Assembly (NCBI GenBank): GCA_013399305.1
Contig: VXAI01000443.1
Span: forward strand, 111,266-175,265
Direction: 5' to 3'
Length of the DNA: 64,000 nt
DNA from: Rostratula benghalensis
Taxonomy: Eukaryota; Chordata; Aves; Charadriiformes; Rostratulidae
Below, in pieces: positions 40,729 through 52,031 of this stretch; position 1 is the first letter of the stretch; every line of letters begins with the position of its first letter. The notes below the pieces were generated by a model that did not search any database, was not told the origin of the DNA, and worked only from the letters and a program-made list of their open reading frames with translations. Made by a program: the position numbers and the translations under genes.

Positions 40729-40772
40729 CCCAACCCCCCATCCCCACCCCATCGCCACCCCACACCCCACCC
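40729..40772 (-). other. putative G-quadruplex motif (minus strand)
   Basis: The plus strand holds seven C runs of three to six bases, at 40729-40731, 40734-40739, 40742-40745, 40747-40750, 40758-40761, 40765-40768 and 40770-40772, separated by one to seven bases. The minus strand therefore satisfies the usual G-quadruplex pattern with runs to spare, and the plus strand could form an i-motif. It lies between the end of a CR1 and a 23-nt A tract. Confidence 0.8.
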
Positions 40773-40819
40773 AAAAAAAAAAAAAAAAAAAAAAAGAAAG
40801 AAAGAAAGAGAGAGAGACA
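40773..40819 (+). repeat. poly(A) tract followed by (GAAA)n(GA)n
   Basis: Twenty-three A (40773-40795) grade into GAAA units and then GA units up to 40819. The whole block from 40729 is C-rich, then pure A, then purine repeat, so it is extremely strand-asymmetric. Confidence 0.92.
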
Positions 40820-41589
40820 AGGAAGGAAAGAGCAATATTTATGTTTAAACATCAGAAGGAGCCAAGGCAATAAAGAATTTAATTAGACATATTCCTTTTC
40901 ATGAAAATACTCAGGTGTACATTCCCGTTCACCTTCAGTCACGGGGATGCAGCAGTTTGGCGGGCTTAACAGCTCCCTCTGCTGGTAACAATCAGAAGTG
41001 CAATTTGTGTGCACGATGCCCAGTTCAGTTTGCTGCGTCAAGTTTTAATTAGCTTCGGAGGCAATACGTACTGACTCCCGGTTTCAGGTATGATATAATA
41101 TCTCTTTTCAATAATTCACCAACTCCAAGGAAAAATGTAGACAGAGCATCAAAAGCTACAGGGAAACAAATTAATCTAGTATAAATACACTAAATTAAAT
41201 TAAGATCATCCCAAAACACAGTTTGATCTAAACTTTCATTAGAAGTTCTGACAAATAGAAAGTAAATAAAGATACTCTGTATAATACAGAAGAAATAAGA
41301 CTTACTGAGAACAGTAATTTTTCTAACAAATACTACAACACAAAAAGCTAATCCATATTTTATGCCCTTACCATGAACCTTAAGCAGATCCAGAATGCTC
41401 ACCTGGAGCCTTCCCTTAATCCCAAAAGTTAAATCCTAAACCTTAAAAGTGAGCTCAATACCCAGTCCTGGCCAGAATGCAAATCCCTAAACAGAAAACC
41501 TAATGAAATGCCTGGAACCTTAGACACCCTAGCCTGAGGTTATCAGCCCCTCAGTCAAAGCCTCAAGTGCTAAAGCCCTTTCCTACCCT
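40820..41589. other. unique sequence with a CpG-enriched patch, no gene seen
   Basis: The left part (40926-41080) holds eight CpG dinucleotides within about 155 bp in an otherwise CpG-poor window, together with a CTCF-like motif. The right part (41380-41590) is C/A-rich with scattered taaatccta- and ctaa-type words that do not form a tandem array. No open frame of interest. Confidence 0.5.
40972..40985 (-). promoter_or_regulatory. CTCF-like binding motif, minus strand
   Basis: Read on the minus strand the site is ccagcagagggagc. It matches the core consensus CCASYAGRKGGCRS at 13 of 14 positions; the mismatch is A for C at position 12. The match to the longer motif is 14 of 17. It lies in a local CpG-enriched patch. 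A motif alone does not prove occupancy. Confidence 0.4.
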
Positions 41590-42220
41590 CAGCCTACATG
41601 TGTTAAACCCCCAAGAGGCAGAAAAAAGACAGGGGTTGTGAGGTTATGGAGCTAAAGCCTGGAGAGAGGACTGTGACAGGCAAGACAAACAGGTTAGTGT
41701 TGGGGGATTTCAAACAATATAATTTACTGCCAATTAACAAAACTTCTAATTACTGACTCTACTATAAAAAGAAAACAAAAGAAAACAAACCAAAACCAAA
41801 TAAACAATTAGTTTAAACCACCTCAGTTTCCCTCTGGGCATCTCTGTTCCCTCTTTTCATGCTTCCAATCCATTTGCTGTGCATCATGCTCAGTCCCTTT
41901 GGCGAGTCATTGGATGGTGTGGGATTGGTGTTGGATTGGTTGTCATGTAGTTGTTCCTTTTCTTTTGCTGCTCCCTGTATCTTACTTGACTGCTCCAATG
42001 TGTTTTCCTCCACCAGCCACAATCTCTTTAGGATCAAACTTCCTCCTGAGTCTCCTCTTTGTCCCAGTCCAGTCTGATATTTGGCTCCAGCACCTGACCA
42101 GGCTTCAACTCTTCTTTCATGTTTCGTGCAGTACTGTCCTTCTCCTTAGGCATTGTGTCTTGTGTCTTGCTCTCAACCCTACCCCTAATTTTTAGCCCAG
42201 TGCCTTTTTCTAATCCATAA
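41590..42220. other. possible very old LTR-like or other interspersed repeat
   Basis: This stretch is pyrimidine-rich on the plus strand from about 41816, with an A/C-rich lead-in at 41765-41812. Its texture (for example ggtgtgggattggtgttgg near 41917) resembles decayed avian LTR or retroviral non-coding sequence. I see no clean TG...CA ends, poly(A) signal, primer-binding site or viral coding remnant. Overlapping open frames on both strands show no domain. Assignment is by impression only. Confidence 0.25.
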
Positions 42221-44149
42221 TATCAAAGCACATATCCAAATCCTGAAACTCTTAACACATTCCTCAGTTCCTCACCCAAAGTTGTGCTTTTGTCATCATA
42301 TCCAGCCATTAACACAGAATTTTCCTTACTGTTTATTCTGAATATTTTTGGAAGTTTTATTTCTTGGGAAAAAATATTTTTCCTTGAGTACAGAGGTAGA
42401 AGTGAGACACCATTCAAGCAATACCACCTGTGGCTTGCATATAGTTCTAGGTCAAGAGAAACTATTTTATATGAAGTCTTTCTCAAGATGCAGAAAATTG
42501 TTAAAACCTATAAAACCTACACAATAAAAGTTAGCCAGCATTTTTACAAATTTTTTGAGCAAAAAAAAGCCCCAAAGAATCTTAGAGATCAAGAAAATCA
42601 AGGCACTGATTCTGGGTGAATCCATCATACTGTTACAGACAGAAAGTCATATCAAAGGTATAAAAGTACGAGAGTAGTAAAAAGTTTTTTTCATTATCTC
42701 AAGTTCTATGATTACAAAGCATTCATTCTTTCACTGGGTTGTCATTTTATGAGTAGGTGGATTTGGGTTTGTGGTTGGGATTCTGTATCACAAGTTCTGC
42801 CGTAACATCAGGCTGACGCCTCTTTATCTTGTTCTTCATGGAAGAAAAATCCAGAAGGGGTCTATGAGATACCTGTGATTCAAGGTGACACAAAGCTTCA
42901 AAACTCTGGAAGGTGGCCGAGTACTCTGGGAGGTGTATTGCTGCTTCCTTCTTAACTCTTTGCTATATATCCACTCTTTTTCCTGTTGTTGGAGACAGGA
43001 TACTGGTCTAGAAGGACCTTTGGCATGAACTATCACATGTTCATCTTCTTTCATGGTCTTTGGAAGTGGATACATAAGGGATTTTGCAGTCCTCCTTCTG
43101 CCAGATTCCAAGGAGTTTTTGTTGTGCCAAGCACCTTTTCTACCAACAGACTTCCTTCCAGGGCTAATAAAAATATTTCAGGATAATATCATGGTTCTAA
43201 AAATAAGTCTAACAGCTTTTGATTTAAAACAGACTTGAAATAAAAAATAATGGCTAATAATCAATTCACAGTAAGCCTTGTTAGCTGATATTTTAAATTA
43301 TATATTAAATATGAACCCATAACCTAAAACTAAGTGATAGATTTTGAAAGTGTCTAAATATTACAACTTCTCCACATTATCCTTTTTTAAGCCACATCAG
43401 GAACTTTTCCTTACTGAAGTAACCTCAGGCTCTTCATATCTTCCAATATAACCACTAATCATGCTTCCTTTTTTGGTCTAAATTCCCTCTGAGTATTATC
43501 TTATCACTGAGCTTTTCTGGTTGCTAAAGGTTGCATCATTTAATGCATATATGTAGGTGATCCTTTAAATTTGTCTTTCATAACCCTCCCAGCATGGATG
43601 TATTATTTAGCCCTTTGTGTGCTTAACACAGCCCATTCTTCATAATTTGCTTGCCTGACTCTCATTGATAAACAAGACGTGAGGATGGAACACGATGAGG
43701 TGCTTGAAAGTTGGGCAGGGAGAGGATTCAGCTCCAGACTTTAGATGCTTCTGTCCCAAACACAAATCTAGAGCTGTTAGAGACACCTTGTAGTATGCCA
43801 TCCACTTGCTACTCCAGAATAGTGCAGATTTACTGTAGACTGTGTCATATTTCTCACATTCATTTGGAGATCTCAAAGGTCTCAAGATGCATACCCTTAG
43901 GCAACCAAATCAAGGCTGGTGGTACAAGACCCCCTGGCAGCAATGCAAGCTGGGGATTAATGGTTTAAGGAGCAGCTCTGCAGAAAAGGCCTGAGGAGCT
44001 CTGAGATACAGCGAGCTGAATATGAGTCAGTCGTGTGCCCTGGCAGCAAAGACAGCCAGAGATGAATCAAGAAAAGTACAGAAAGCAGGTTCAGGGAAGG
44101 GTTTGTCCCCCACTTCACTCAACAATCACTAGACTGCATCAATAATATT
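42221..44149. other. unique sequence, no gene seen
   Basis: No recognisable repeat or RNA gene. Several overlapping open frames of 60-110 codons on both strands (for example 42284-42619) carry no recognisable domain. The part just left of 44150 could contain a highly diverged extension of the next CR1. Confidence 0.5.
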
Positions 44150-44643
44150 GCAGCTAGTTTTGGACTCTCTGAGCTACAGGAAAGACACTGATGAACTGGA
44201 GCAAATTAGGGAAAAGTCACCAGGATGATTTGGGCTGGAGCACTTGTTCTGTGAGGAGAAGCTGAAGAACCAGGGCTTTTTTAGCCTGGGCAAGAGATGG
44301 CTGCAGGGGGACCTAACAGCAGCCCCCTATGCCTATGGGGAGGTCAATAACAGCCAGAGCTGGGTTCTTTATAGTAACACTCAGTGCAAGGATGAGAAGG
44401 AATGGGCATAAGTTGATAAAAGAGAGTTTCAGACTGAGTGTAATGAGAGTCTTTTTCCCCATCAGGACAGTCAGGCAGTGGAGCAGGTTGCCCAAGGAAG
44501 TTGTGCTGTCTACATTCTTGGAAGTCTTCAGAATCTGACTTGCTAAAGCCCTGAGCAACCTCATAGCTTTAAGCAGAAGATTGATCTAGATATCTCCTGA
44601 GGTCCCTTTCTACATTAATTGTCCTGCAATTCTATGATTCTGC
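44150..44643 (+). mobile_element. CR1 LINE fragment, ~490 bp, 3' end
   Basis: Plus-strand CR1 covering the ORF2 C-terminus and 3' UTR, ending with cctgaggtccctttctacat and a tail containing caattctatgattctg. It carries ctttttccccatcaggacag, the same variant as the copy at 27113-27664, so the two are subfamily mates. It is more diverged than the fragments at 36.9 and 40.4 kb. The left limit is approximate because divergence grows in that direction. Confidence 0.93.
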
Positions 44644-44945
44644 CTGAGACTAAGGTAGAGATTAGATTTCATTATTTTAACCTGACTCAGTAGGTCTCAT
44701 TGCAGCTTTGGGTGTGAAGAGCCCAAACTGAACACCAGCTGTAAATTTTAAACCTAAATGCAGCACATGAGCTAGGTGTTGAAACTTCCAGCATAGCCAG
44801 TTGCCTAAACTTAGTTGCCCAGTGTCCTTTTAGATACTCCAGAGTATATGTGACATTTCTGTTGGACTGTGGGTCCCTACAGGAAGTTTAGAAGAGCCTG
44901 GTGTTTCTGGAGTGGTAACTGGCAGCAAATGAGAATACTTAAGGA

Positions 44946-44959
44946 CATCCAGGTGGCGC
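44946..44959 (+). promoter_or_regulatory. weaker CTCF-like motif, plus strand
   Basis: catccaggtggcgc matches CCASYAGRKGGCRS at 12 of 14 positions, with the central AGGTGGCGC block intact. The two mismatches are in the first three bases. Occupancy is unknown. Confidence 0.3.
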
Positions 44960-46092
44960 TGAATGAAACATGCCCAGATGTCCACATCTGGTGTACTCAC
45001 TGTACACTGTAGTCAGTGAAGAGAAATGAGGACCTGCTCTAAGCAGTTCAGTCATTTTAACTGAGGTGTCCTTGTTCAACATCACCAGATTTTTTTTGTC
45101 TTCCTTGCTGATGGCCAACGTTCTGTGTACATCTGGCATATGAAAATCAGAGATTGTTTTCATGTCTACCAAATATCATTTTCATAAGGACCCTCACAGC
45201 ATGTCCCATTTGCCCTGTGGCTACCTAACGGGTAAATAAGTTTCTGGTTTTTGGTTTCTTCTATGTTTTGGTGTCGCCCTTATATAACAAAATGCATTTG
45301 AGTTTTGGAAGACGAGAAAATCCAGAGAGAGGTTAACTATCAAAGGCAAAGCAATAAATTCAGTGCTTGTGAATTCAGGACGTGTATTTAGGCAAGAAAC
45401 TTTAGAAACTTTAGAAATCTCTCTCAGTAAAATTTGCCCTTCGGATTTACTGTGTTGGCCCACAACTGCCTGTAGTGCGATCAGCTTAGGCTGGTGTTAA
45501 TACAGACTGATCTCCTTAGGCTCTCTTCATAGTCACTGGAGACAAATGGGCATCTTCAGACTTCCTTTGGCTGCTGATTTAGGGTTGGATAAATCACCTG
45601 TGGAAGTACTTATTTCCTCTCAATGACTGAAAAAGGAATGGAGGACAAAAAAGTTGGACTGTGAGACACCTAAGTTAGGTCTAAGGAACACTTATGTTGT
45701 TTTTAAGCTTTCCCTGCTTAACCCATTTATCAGGTTATTCTGTATTGTGCTAAGGGACAGATGTTTCTGTGGAGCTTCCTCACCATGAAGGGCACCAAGC
45801 ATTCTGCAGCACACTTAGTGGAAGTGGTGGTGCACATTCTGTCAGAGACCATATTGTAATTGGTATGCTGTTTATTACTTTCTGTGTTTTAAAGCAGCTA
45901 TGACCTGTTTGTGTCTTGCGTATCACTTTCACAGCATTGGCATGTCCTGCCTGTGACTTTTTCCGATACTTCAGTGCTTTCTTGGCTTGTGGTCTTGCCC
46001 TCACAGTTAACTGAATATTTGGGGCATGCATTGCCCTGCAGACTGAGTTCAGTTTTCTTGTGTGCTGTTGTTAACTCTATGCTTTGGTTAAC

Positions 46093-46119
<27 letters not shown>
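46093..46119 (+). repeat. poly(T) tract, 27 nt
   Basis: One of the longest pure homopolymers in the window. If it were the tail of a minus-strand retrocopy, the copy would lie to the right, but nothing recognisable is there. Confidence 0.9.
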
Positions 46120-46124
<5 letters not shown>

Positions 46125-46187
46125 TATTGCAAATGTCATGCAATGGTACTTTCCTTTCAGAGGATTATGTCACAGTTGATCTTTATA

Positions 46188-46204
46188 CCACTAGATGGCA
46201 ATAT
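46188..46204 (+). promoter_or_regulatory. strong CTCF-like binding motif, plus strand
   Basis: The site ccactagatggcaatat matches the extended CTCF motif CCACYAGRKGGCACTRT at 16 of 17 positions, the only difference being A for C at position 14. It is the best CTCF match I found and lies about 70 bp right of the 27-nt T run. Sequence match only; no binding evidence. Confidence 0.55.
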
Positions 46205-47805
46205 TAGGCAAACTACAATTATGTTCCTCACGGTAACGAGACAAAGGGAAACACGTTTCAAGAGAAGTATTGCTGTATTTCTACACAGCATGTACTGCTG
46301 GAGATCTGTCATATTGCAGGACAGGACTTAAGCATAAGGTATTCTCTTTTCCTTGTGGAAGTGGGACTCCCTGTGATTGTGTTTTATTAGGTGTAAATTA
46401 CCTTTCAGTGTTTTGTCCTTTTTTGGTTGTCAGTTATGTTTTATGTGTAACTCTTTACAACCTCTGCATATGTGGAAGCTCGTGTATTCAATGTATTACT
46501 TTTATGGTTATTCTGGCTTTGATCTCTGTTTGTGTCTTATACATGAATTAAACTCCTGCAGAGGAAAGCCCGTTGCCCAGTGTGGCCTGACAGCTGTTGA
46601 TCTTTGGATGGTATTTATGAAATCCTGGAAGAAGACACATTGCCCAAGGTCTGTCTGTACTGTTCTGCAGGAAATAGTTCAACAGTGTTATTCGTCTTCT
46701 ACTATTTTAGCTCATACTTTTTAAATTTGGGTTGAAATGGTATGGTTTGACATGGGTTAACAATGAGGAAGTTTCATTCTTTATTTTATTTTTCCTCCCT
46801 GCTCCCCTATCCTGGTATAGTTTTTGTAGAAGTATTTATAATTACTTTGTTTGTTTGTTTGTAAATAAATTACATGCTCCAGCTGCCTGTCCTGTCTGTC
46901 TTTTCTAGTGGGCTTCTGCCTGCCAAAACTGTGGCTCCTGAATAATAACCAACTCAGTAAGAATTCCCTCAGCCTCTCCACGGCTTTATAGCCATCTTGT
47001 AGAATCTGTACACATACAAACAGAGGAAAGGTAAAAGATCAGCAGAGGGACAACTCCCTCTGGAAGGAAAGGAGATGAGAAGGAAACCTTGAAGTGTACA
47101 GGCTTGAACTGCTAGTAGTAGGGGACATTTAAGAAGGATGGAGAGCCATCACAAAGTAATGATAAGGTCCTAAAATGAAGTACAGGACATCACCAGCTTT
47201 CAGGGAAGCATTCAAGAGGCCAACAAAAACTAGAAGGACGCCAAAGAAGGTAATAAAGTGAAGGGAATAAACAGAAATGCAGGGGGGTAACTGAGAAAGT
47301 ACGCATTAGCTAGGTAGGACATAAAAAAACCTGTCAGGAGCCCTAGACACTTCAAGCATCAGGGTCTACCTCTACAGTGCTTGTAAAATCAATGAGACCA
47401 ATGTGAAAACTGAATCTATCATACTGATGCATGCAAGAACAGAAAAATCTGCATTTTTCTCTGGAGTATCAAAAAAGGCTCCTGGGTAAGAGAATCAGGC
47501 TGCACTCAAGCTAAAGGTGACAGAGGAAAAATCATGTCTCCTGTACAATATATTGACTCTTCCTTCTGACTGCATCACTAAAGTGGTCTTCATCTTTACT
47601 GCTCTGTCTTTTTGCATCCTTTCTAATGTCTCTACTTGGTAAATATATGAGCAATGAACTCTTGGGGCCGTTTCAGTTTGTGTGTTCTCAATGAAACAGG
47701 ATCCTCATCTTACATGTGGAAACCTTACATATGAATGCTTCCCAAATAATGGATACTGATAACAAGCAAGATTGTTCAAAGCGTGTGCTTTAGAAGGGAA
47801 TTGTA

Positions 47806-47850
47806 AAAACAAACAAACAACCAAAACCCAACCAACAAACAAAACATAAA
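47806..47850 (+). repeat. A/C-rich simple repeat (AAAC-type)
   Basis: Irregular AAAC and AACC units form about 45 bp of G-free sequence. Similar A/C-rich patches occur near 19570-19606 and 41765-41812. Confidence 0.85.
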
Positions 47851-49312
47851 TTTTCTTTTGGAATTATCTTTTTGCTGCAGTCAAAATACTGCAGAAAAAA
47901 TGTCTCTTGATGACATTTCTAAAGGGTAAAGAACAAACTAATTATTTTTCCCCTCTCACCCTGTTTCAATAGTGTAAAAATCTTTTACATTGCTATTGAT
48001 TAGGTGTTTCATTTTAATAAAGGGAAATTCTTTCAGCTTCATCGTTTACTTTATTCTATTTTTATAGTCTATCATACCTTGTAATATAATATTTTCATAG
48101 CATCTACACAGTATTTCATCTGATATCTTTTGTGATCTTGTCAGGATCAGAACTGATATAATAAAAACCCCCTCAATTTTTCTAAATACAAAAATGACAG
48201 CTTTTTATTAAAAGCAAAACAAAACAAAGCTGAAATATCGGCTAAAAAAAAAAAGTCAAACTTTATTTCTATCTAGAGACCATTTTAGAAAATTCCATTT
48301 TCATGGATTAGCATATATACATAACATATACTTCTGTTTTCAATTATTCCCTGGGACTACATTGAATTTAAACCTTCCATGAATATCCCTTATATAACAT
48401 GAAATGATTACCAGCCTGGATAAGGAATTAAAATGTCAGCTGTGGTTAGGACTGCAAAATTAGGCAGCAGACGGGTGATGGTGGAAAGGTTGATGCAAAT
48501 CACTATTAGCCTACTAGACTAAATGTGTCACTACTGAAATAAGGTATAATACCACATCATAAATTACTAGAGCTCATGCAGATTGTGATTCCACTTATTA
48601 TACAGTAAAAAATTGAGGAGTATTCTTTTTAAACCAGATTATAGCTAGAACTGCTCCTAAGTGCACCACAAATCAGCTCTGTCAGCAAAGCTGCATGGAT
48701 AAAATATGCAGTGCAAGGTGAGAGCTTGTCACCAACACTGGAAACCTTGTTTTTGTCATTGCCAAACTCTAGGGTGGACCTGCAGCCCGAGTGGGGTAAT
48801 TCTGCAAGGCTTTCTGGTGTGTTATTTCTGCATTAATTGTAAACCAGAGGAGTCATCACAGTTATGGGTTTGGAAAAATATATAAAAGGTACAAAGAAAT
48901 CTTGGACAACAGGTTTGCTTGTTTCTCTAACTTGTTGGCCTAGTCAAGTCTCGTACTTTTCTTCCCAGTCTTTTCTGGAATATTGTTTGGTTTATTTCAT
49001 AAGCACAAATGAAACAATGCACTGAATCCTTCAGTTGCTTGTGGTTAGGAATGTCCATTGATACTTCATCTCCTCAGCTTTTTCCTACAAGGACCAGGGG
49101 CAAAGGAGGTGTTTTATTCCAGCAAGCAACGTGTGTGAACATGTGGTGGTGGTCCCCTGAACTTTGGGTCACGATGTCAGCTGCAGGGCTGTGACTGAGT
49201 TCTGGAGAAGAGCCATGATGTAACTCTGCTAGGTGATAGTCTGTAAGGGCCAACTCAGAGAACTTTGTCATTTGTTGGTGAAACACAGATTTTTCTTTAT
49301 TACTTTTTGTTT

Positions 49313-49328
49313 GTTTGTTTGTTTGTTT
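49313..49328 (+). repeat. (TTTG)n short microsatellite
   Basis: About four TTTG units after tacttt. Confidence 0.85.
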
Positions 49329-49996
49329 CCTTATAAGGTAACTGGACAACATTTCACCTGCGATAAAGAAACATGATAGATTTTGGATAAACAAATATGG
49401 CTATTTTACCACATCAGGGTTGTTCAATGGCTGAACTAGTTCAATTTACTTAGCTTTTTAAAATTTGCCCTGATCCTGTATGATAATAATGCTTATTGTC
49501 ACCTTAGTGTGTACGTAAAATGTGTGTTGATTAGATATAGCAACTGCATGCATTGTAAAATTGCGGAAGATCCTGGAAGATTAACTCTGTCAACAAATTA
49601 ATATTATTAATATCTAGTAAGTAGTCTTATATGAGAAGTAAATCAGGATATTTTGTTGTTCTGTTTTTCACTGAAGTTCTGTCTTTTTTTCCCAGTATTT
49701 CTTTAGCTCATCTCTTGGCAGGTAGGATTTTCCTTTCAGTCAAGAAACTCTGCATGTTAGGACACTATTTTTCACGGAGGAAGGGAATTTTTTAAATAAA
49801 ACTTGATTCACCAGCAGCACACATCTCAGGAACTGCACAAGAAAGACTGACATGTTATCAACCCTCTTTGGATTTCTATGTCCACCAGTTCTGATGTCAC
49901 CAACATTTTAAAAACAGCTGCTCAGTTTCTGCTTATCCCATTTGATGGATTCATTGGATCTCCAGCATAAAATGCTCACTCTCTTTTTTTGGGTCA

Positions 49997-50033
49997 ATCC
50001 CCAAAGCAGTAAAATCCCCAAAGCAAAGTAAAA
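49997..50033 (+). repeat. near-exact duplication of an 18-20-bp unit
   Basis: atccccaaagcagtaaaa is followed directly by atccccaaagcaaagtaaaa, sharing one base. The second copy differs only by a two-base insertion. Confidence 0.8.
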
Positions 50034-50670
50034 TTTCATTGAGGATTGAGTTTTATATCCTAATTTAAAAAAAAATAATAGATCTTTACTTCTCTCATTC
50101 TTAGGAAAATTCATATGTGAACTGCTTTAGACTGTTTCCAGCACATTTAAGCACATCCTTCCCCATTAGCATGCAATTGTGAAAAGAGAGGGTGTAGGAA
50201 GGGGAGGATGGTATTTGCAGCAGCATGACCATATTTTATTACTGCTATTCCATCAGTGCATCTTGTTCTGACTGCAAGCAGCCCATTAACAAAGATGCTT
50301 GATCCCATTAAAATACATTTTGCTGGGAGACAAATGTATGTATAAAAATACACACATGATAAAAACACACACGGAAAATTATACGTATAAAATATATAGA
50401 AAATTATATAATCAAGTGCATTTCAGATAGTTTCTGTGTGAGTACAAATAATCACTTCATTTTTTTTCCCTGTGTATTTTTTTTTTAATCAGCCTGGGGC
50501 ACAGTGGGAGGTATTGCTTCAGCTTTTCAATAAGGAAGGGGTCAGGATTAAGGGGGGCTCTGCCTTCAAAGCCATGCTAGGTCCAGAGGGAGTCTCCTCC
50601 TGGGGTTTTGGCATTGGAGGGTCTTTGAAGTTTTTTGGATTTCCACTTACCAGGTGGTCTTAACTCATAG

Positions 50671-51180
50671 CAGCGTCTCCTCTGAGCTGCAGTTGCACAG
50701 CACAGCAGGGAACCTACCTGCTTCACTTTCTGGAGTAAAGAAGCCACAGGAAAAATTATGCTTTTGCAGGACGGTTATATCTCTTATGGGAGCACAACAA
50801 TCCCTGCTTCAGAACCTGACACGGAATAGAAATATCTGCCAGATAGCAGAAAGTCTGATTCAGACAAAAACTGGCGTTTAACAGCAGTGGAAAGAGCGGT
50901 GTGAATCCAGCCATTAGGTGGCGGAATTGATCAAGCAATAACCCGATTTTAGCGCTGTGCAGTTTATGCCCCAAACCAGATGGTTTAAAGAACAGATACC
51001 AAGTAGCAGCTGGTGCTTGTACGCCTTCCCGACATACCATACCTGGCCTACCTGCAGGCACTTTGAACTAACAGAGACCACAGTATTTGTATATCATTTC
51101 CAGAAGCAGCACTTCGGGGACTGGGGATCAGAGCATCAATCAATGAGCATTGTTAGATCTTTCTGAGGCGTGTGCCTTTG
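50671..51180. other. CpG-enriched unique patch
   Basis: Ten CpG dinucleotides lie between 50822 and 51170, in a window where most kilobases have only a few. A CTCF-like motif (50911-50924) is inside. There is no long open frame with a recognisable product, TATA box or clear initiator. It could be a regulatory element or the end of an unknown transcript. Confidence 0.35.
50911..50924 (+). promoter_or_regulatory. CTCF-like binding motif, plus strand
   Basis: ccattaggtggcgg matches CCASYAGRKGGCRS at 13 of 14 positions, the mismatch being T for S at position 4. The match to the longer motif is 13 of 17. It lies within a CpG-enriched patch, like the site at 40972. Confidence 0.4.
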
Positions 51181-52013
51181 AAGACCTGTACCTGTGTAAA
51201 TATTGACCATCATGATGCTGTCTGGCTATGCCTTTTTTGGCAATAGAACAGGTACAATCCACTTTTGTGTTTCCCTAAAAGTCATTGCTTTAAGAGGTAT
51301 CTGTTCTGAAGTGAATCTGCTCAGACAGCTTTCAACTGCCCCTAGTTTCTTTGGGCATCAGGGAACTTCATTAAATTACTGACCATTAGCAGCTCATTAC
51401 CAGCAGTTAAATTATGTGGGAGGTGATTTCTAATATTTTAGCCATTCTTCTCCCATGTAACTGCAATATCTTCACATAAAGAAGCACAATGCTACCAAAT
51501 CTAACAACCCCAAACCCACATAATTTCATTATTTCTTTCCCTTTTGTGCAAAAAAAACCCAACATTTTTTTAATCAACCTACTGACTCCAGTAAATTATT
51601 TCAGCATTAGCTTTCCTAATATTCCTCTTCCCATTAAAATTCCCTGTAGCCTAATTGCTGTTCCCAAACTATACACTCCTCTAGTTCCAGATTAAGATAT
51701 CTTATATTCTTCCTTAGTGCCTAAAGGCAGTATTTCATATTGACTAGTCCACACTAAGGAAAGCTAGAGAAAGGAACTTAAACAGAATATAGATCAACTA
51801 TGGCTAGAATTATCAATTTTGTGTGCAGAAGTAATATTGACAGGTATGCCTCTAACTAGTTGTTCATACAGTTGTTTAAGTATGTTACATCCATATACGT
51901 GATTGGCTTGAAAAGAAGCCTAAAGGATTTCAGCTCTTTCTCCCAGGATTCAAACTGTCATACTAATCCCTTTTTTTTTCAAAATTTCAAGTCAGATATT
52001 TGTTATCTTTTTC

Positions 52014-52031
52014 TTTTTTTTTTTTTTTTTT
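52014..52031 (+). repeat. poly(T) tract, 18 nt
   Basis: A homopolymer after a shorter T-rich stretch, with no associated retrocopy. Confidence 0.85.

Larger units (their letters stand above)
44644..50670. other. unique sequence with two CTCF-like motifs, no gene seen
   Basis: Contains a 27-nt T run (46093-46119), A/C-rich simple sequence at 47806-47850, TTTG units at 46846-46862 and 49313-49328, and a near-exact duplication at 49997-50033. Overlapping hydrophobic frames at 46270-46724 have no domain. No familiar transposon or RNA gene. Confidence 0.55.

Noticed and set aside
41380..41560. Telomere-like words (taaatccta, aatcccta and similar)
   Set aside because: They do not form a tandem TTAGGG-type array and have irregular spacing, so no interstitial telomere is supported.
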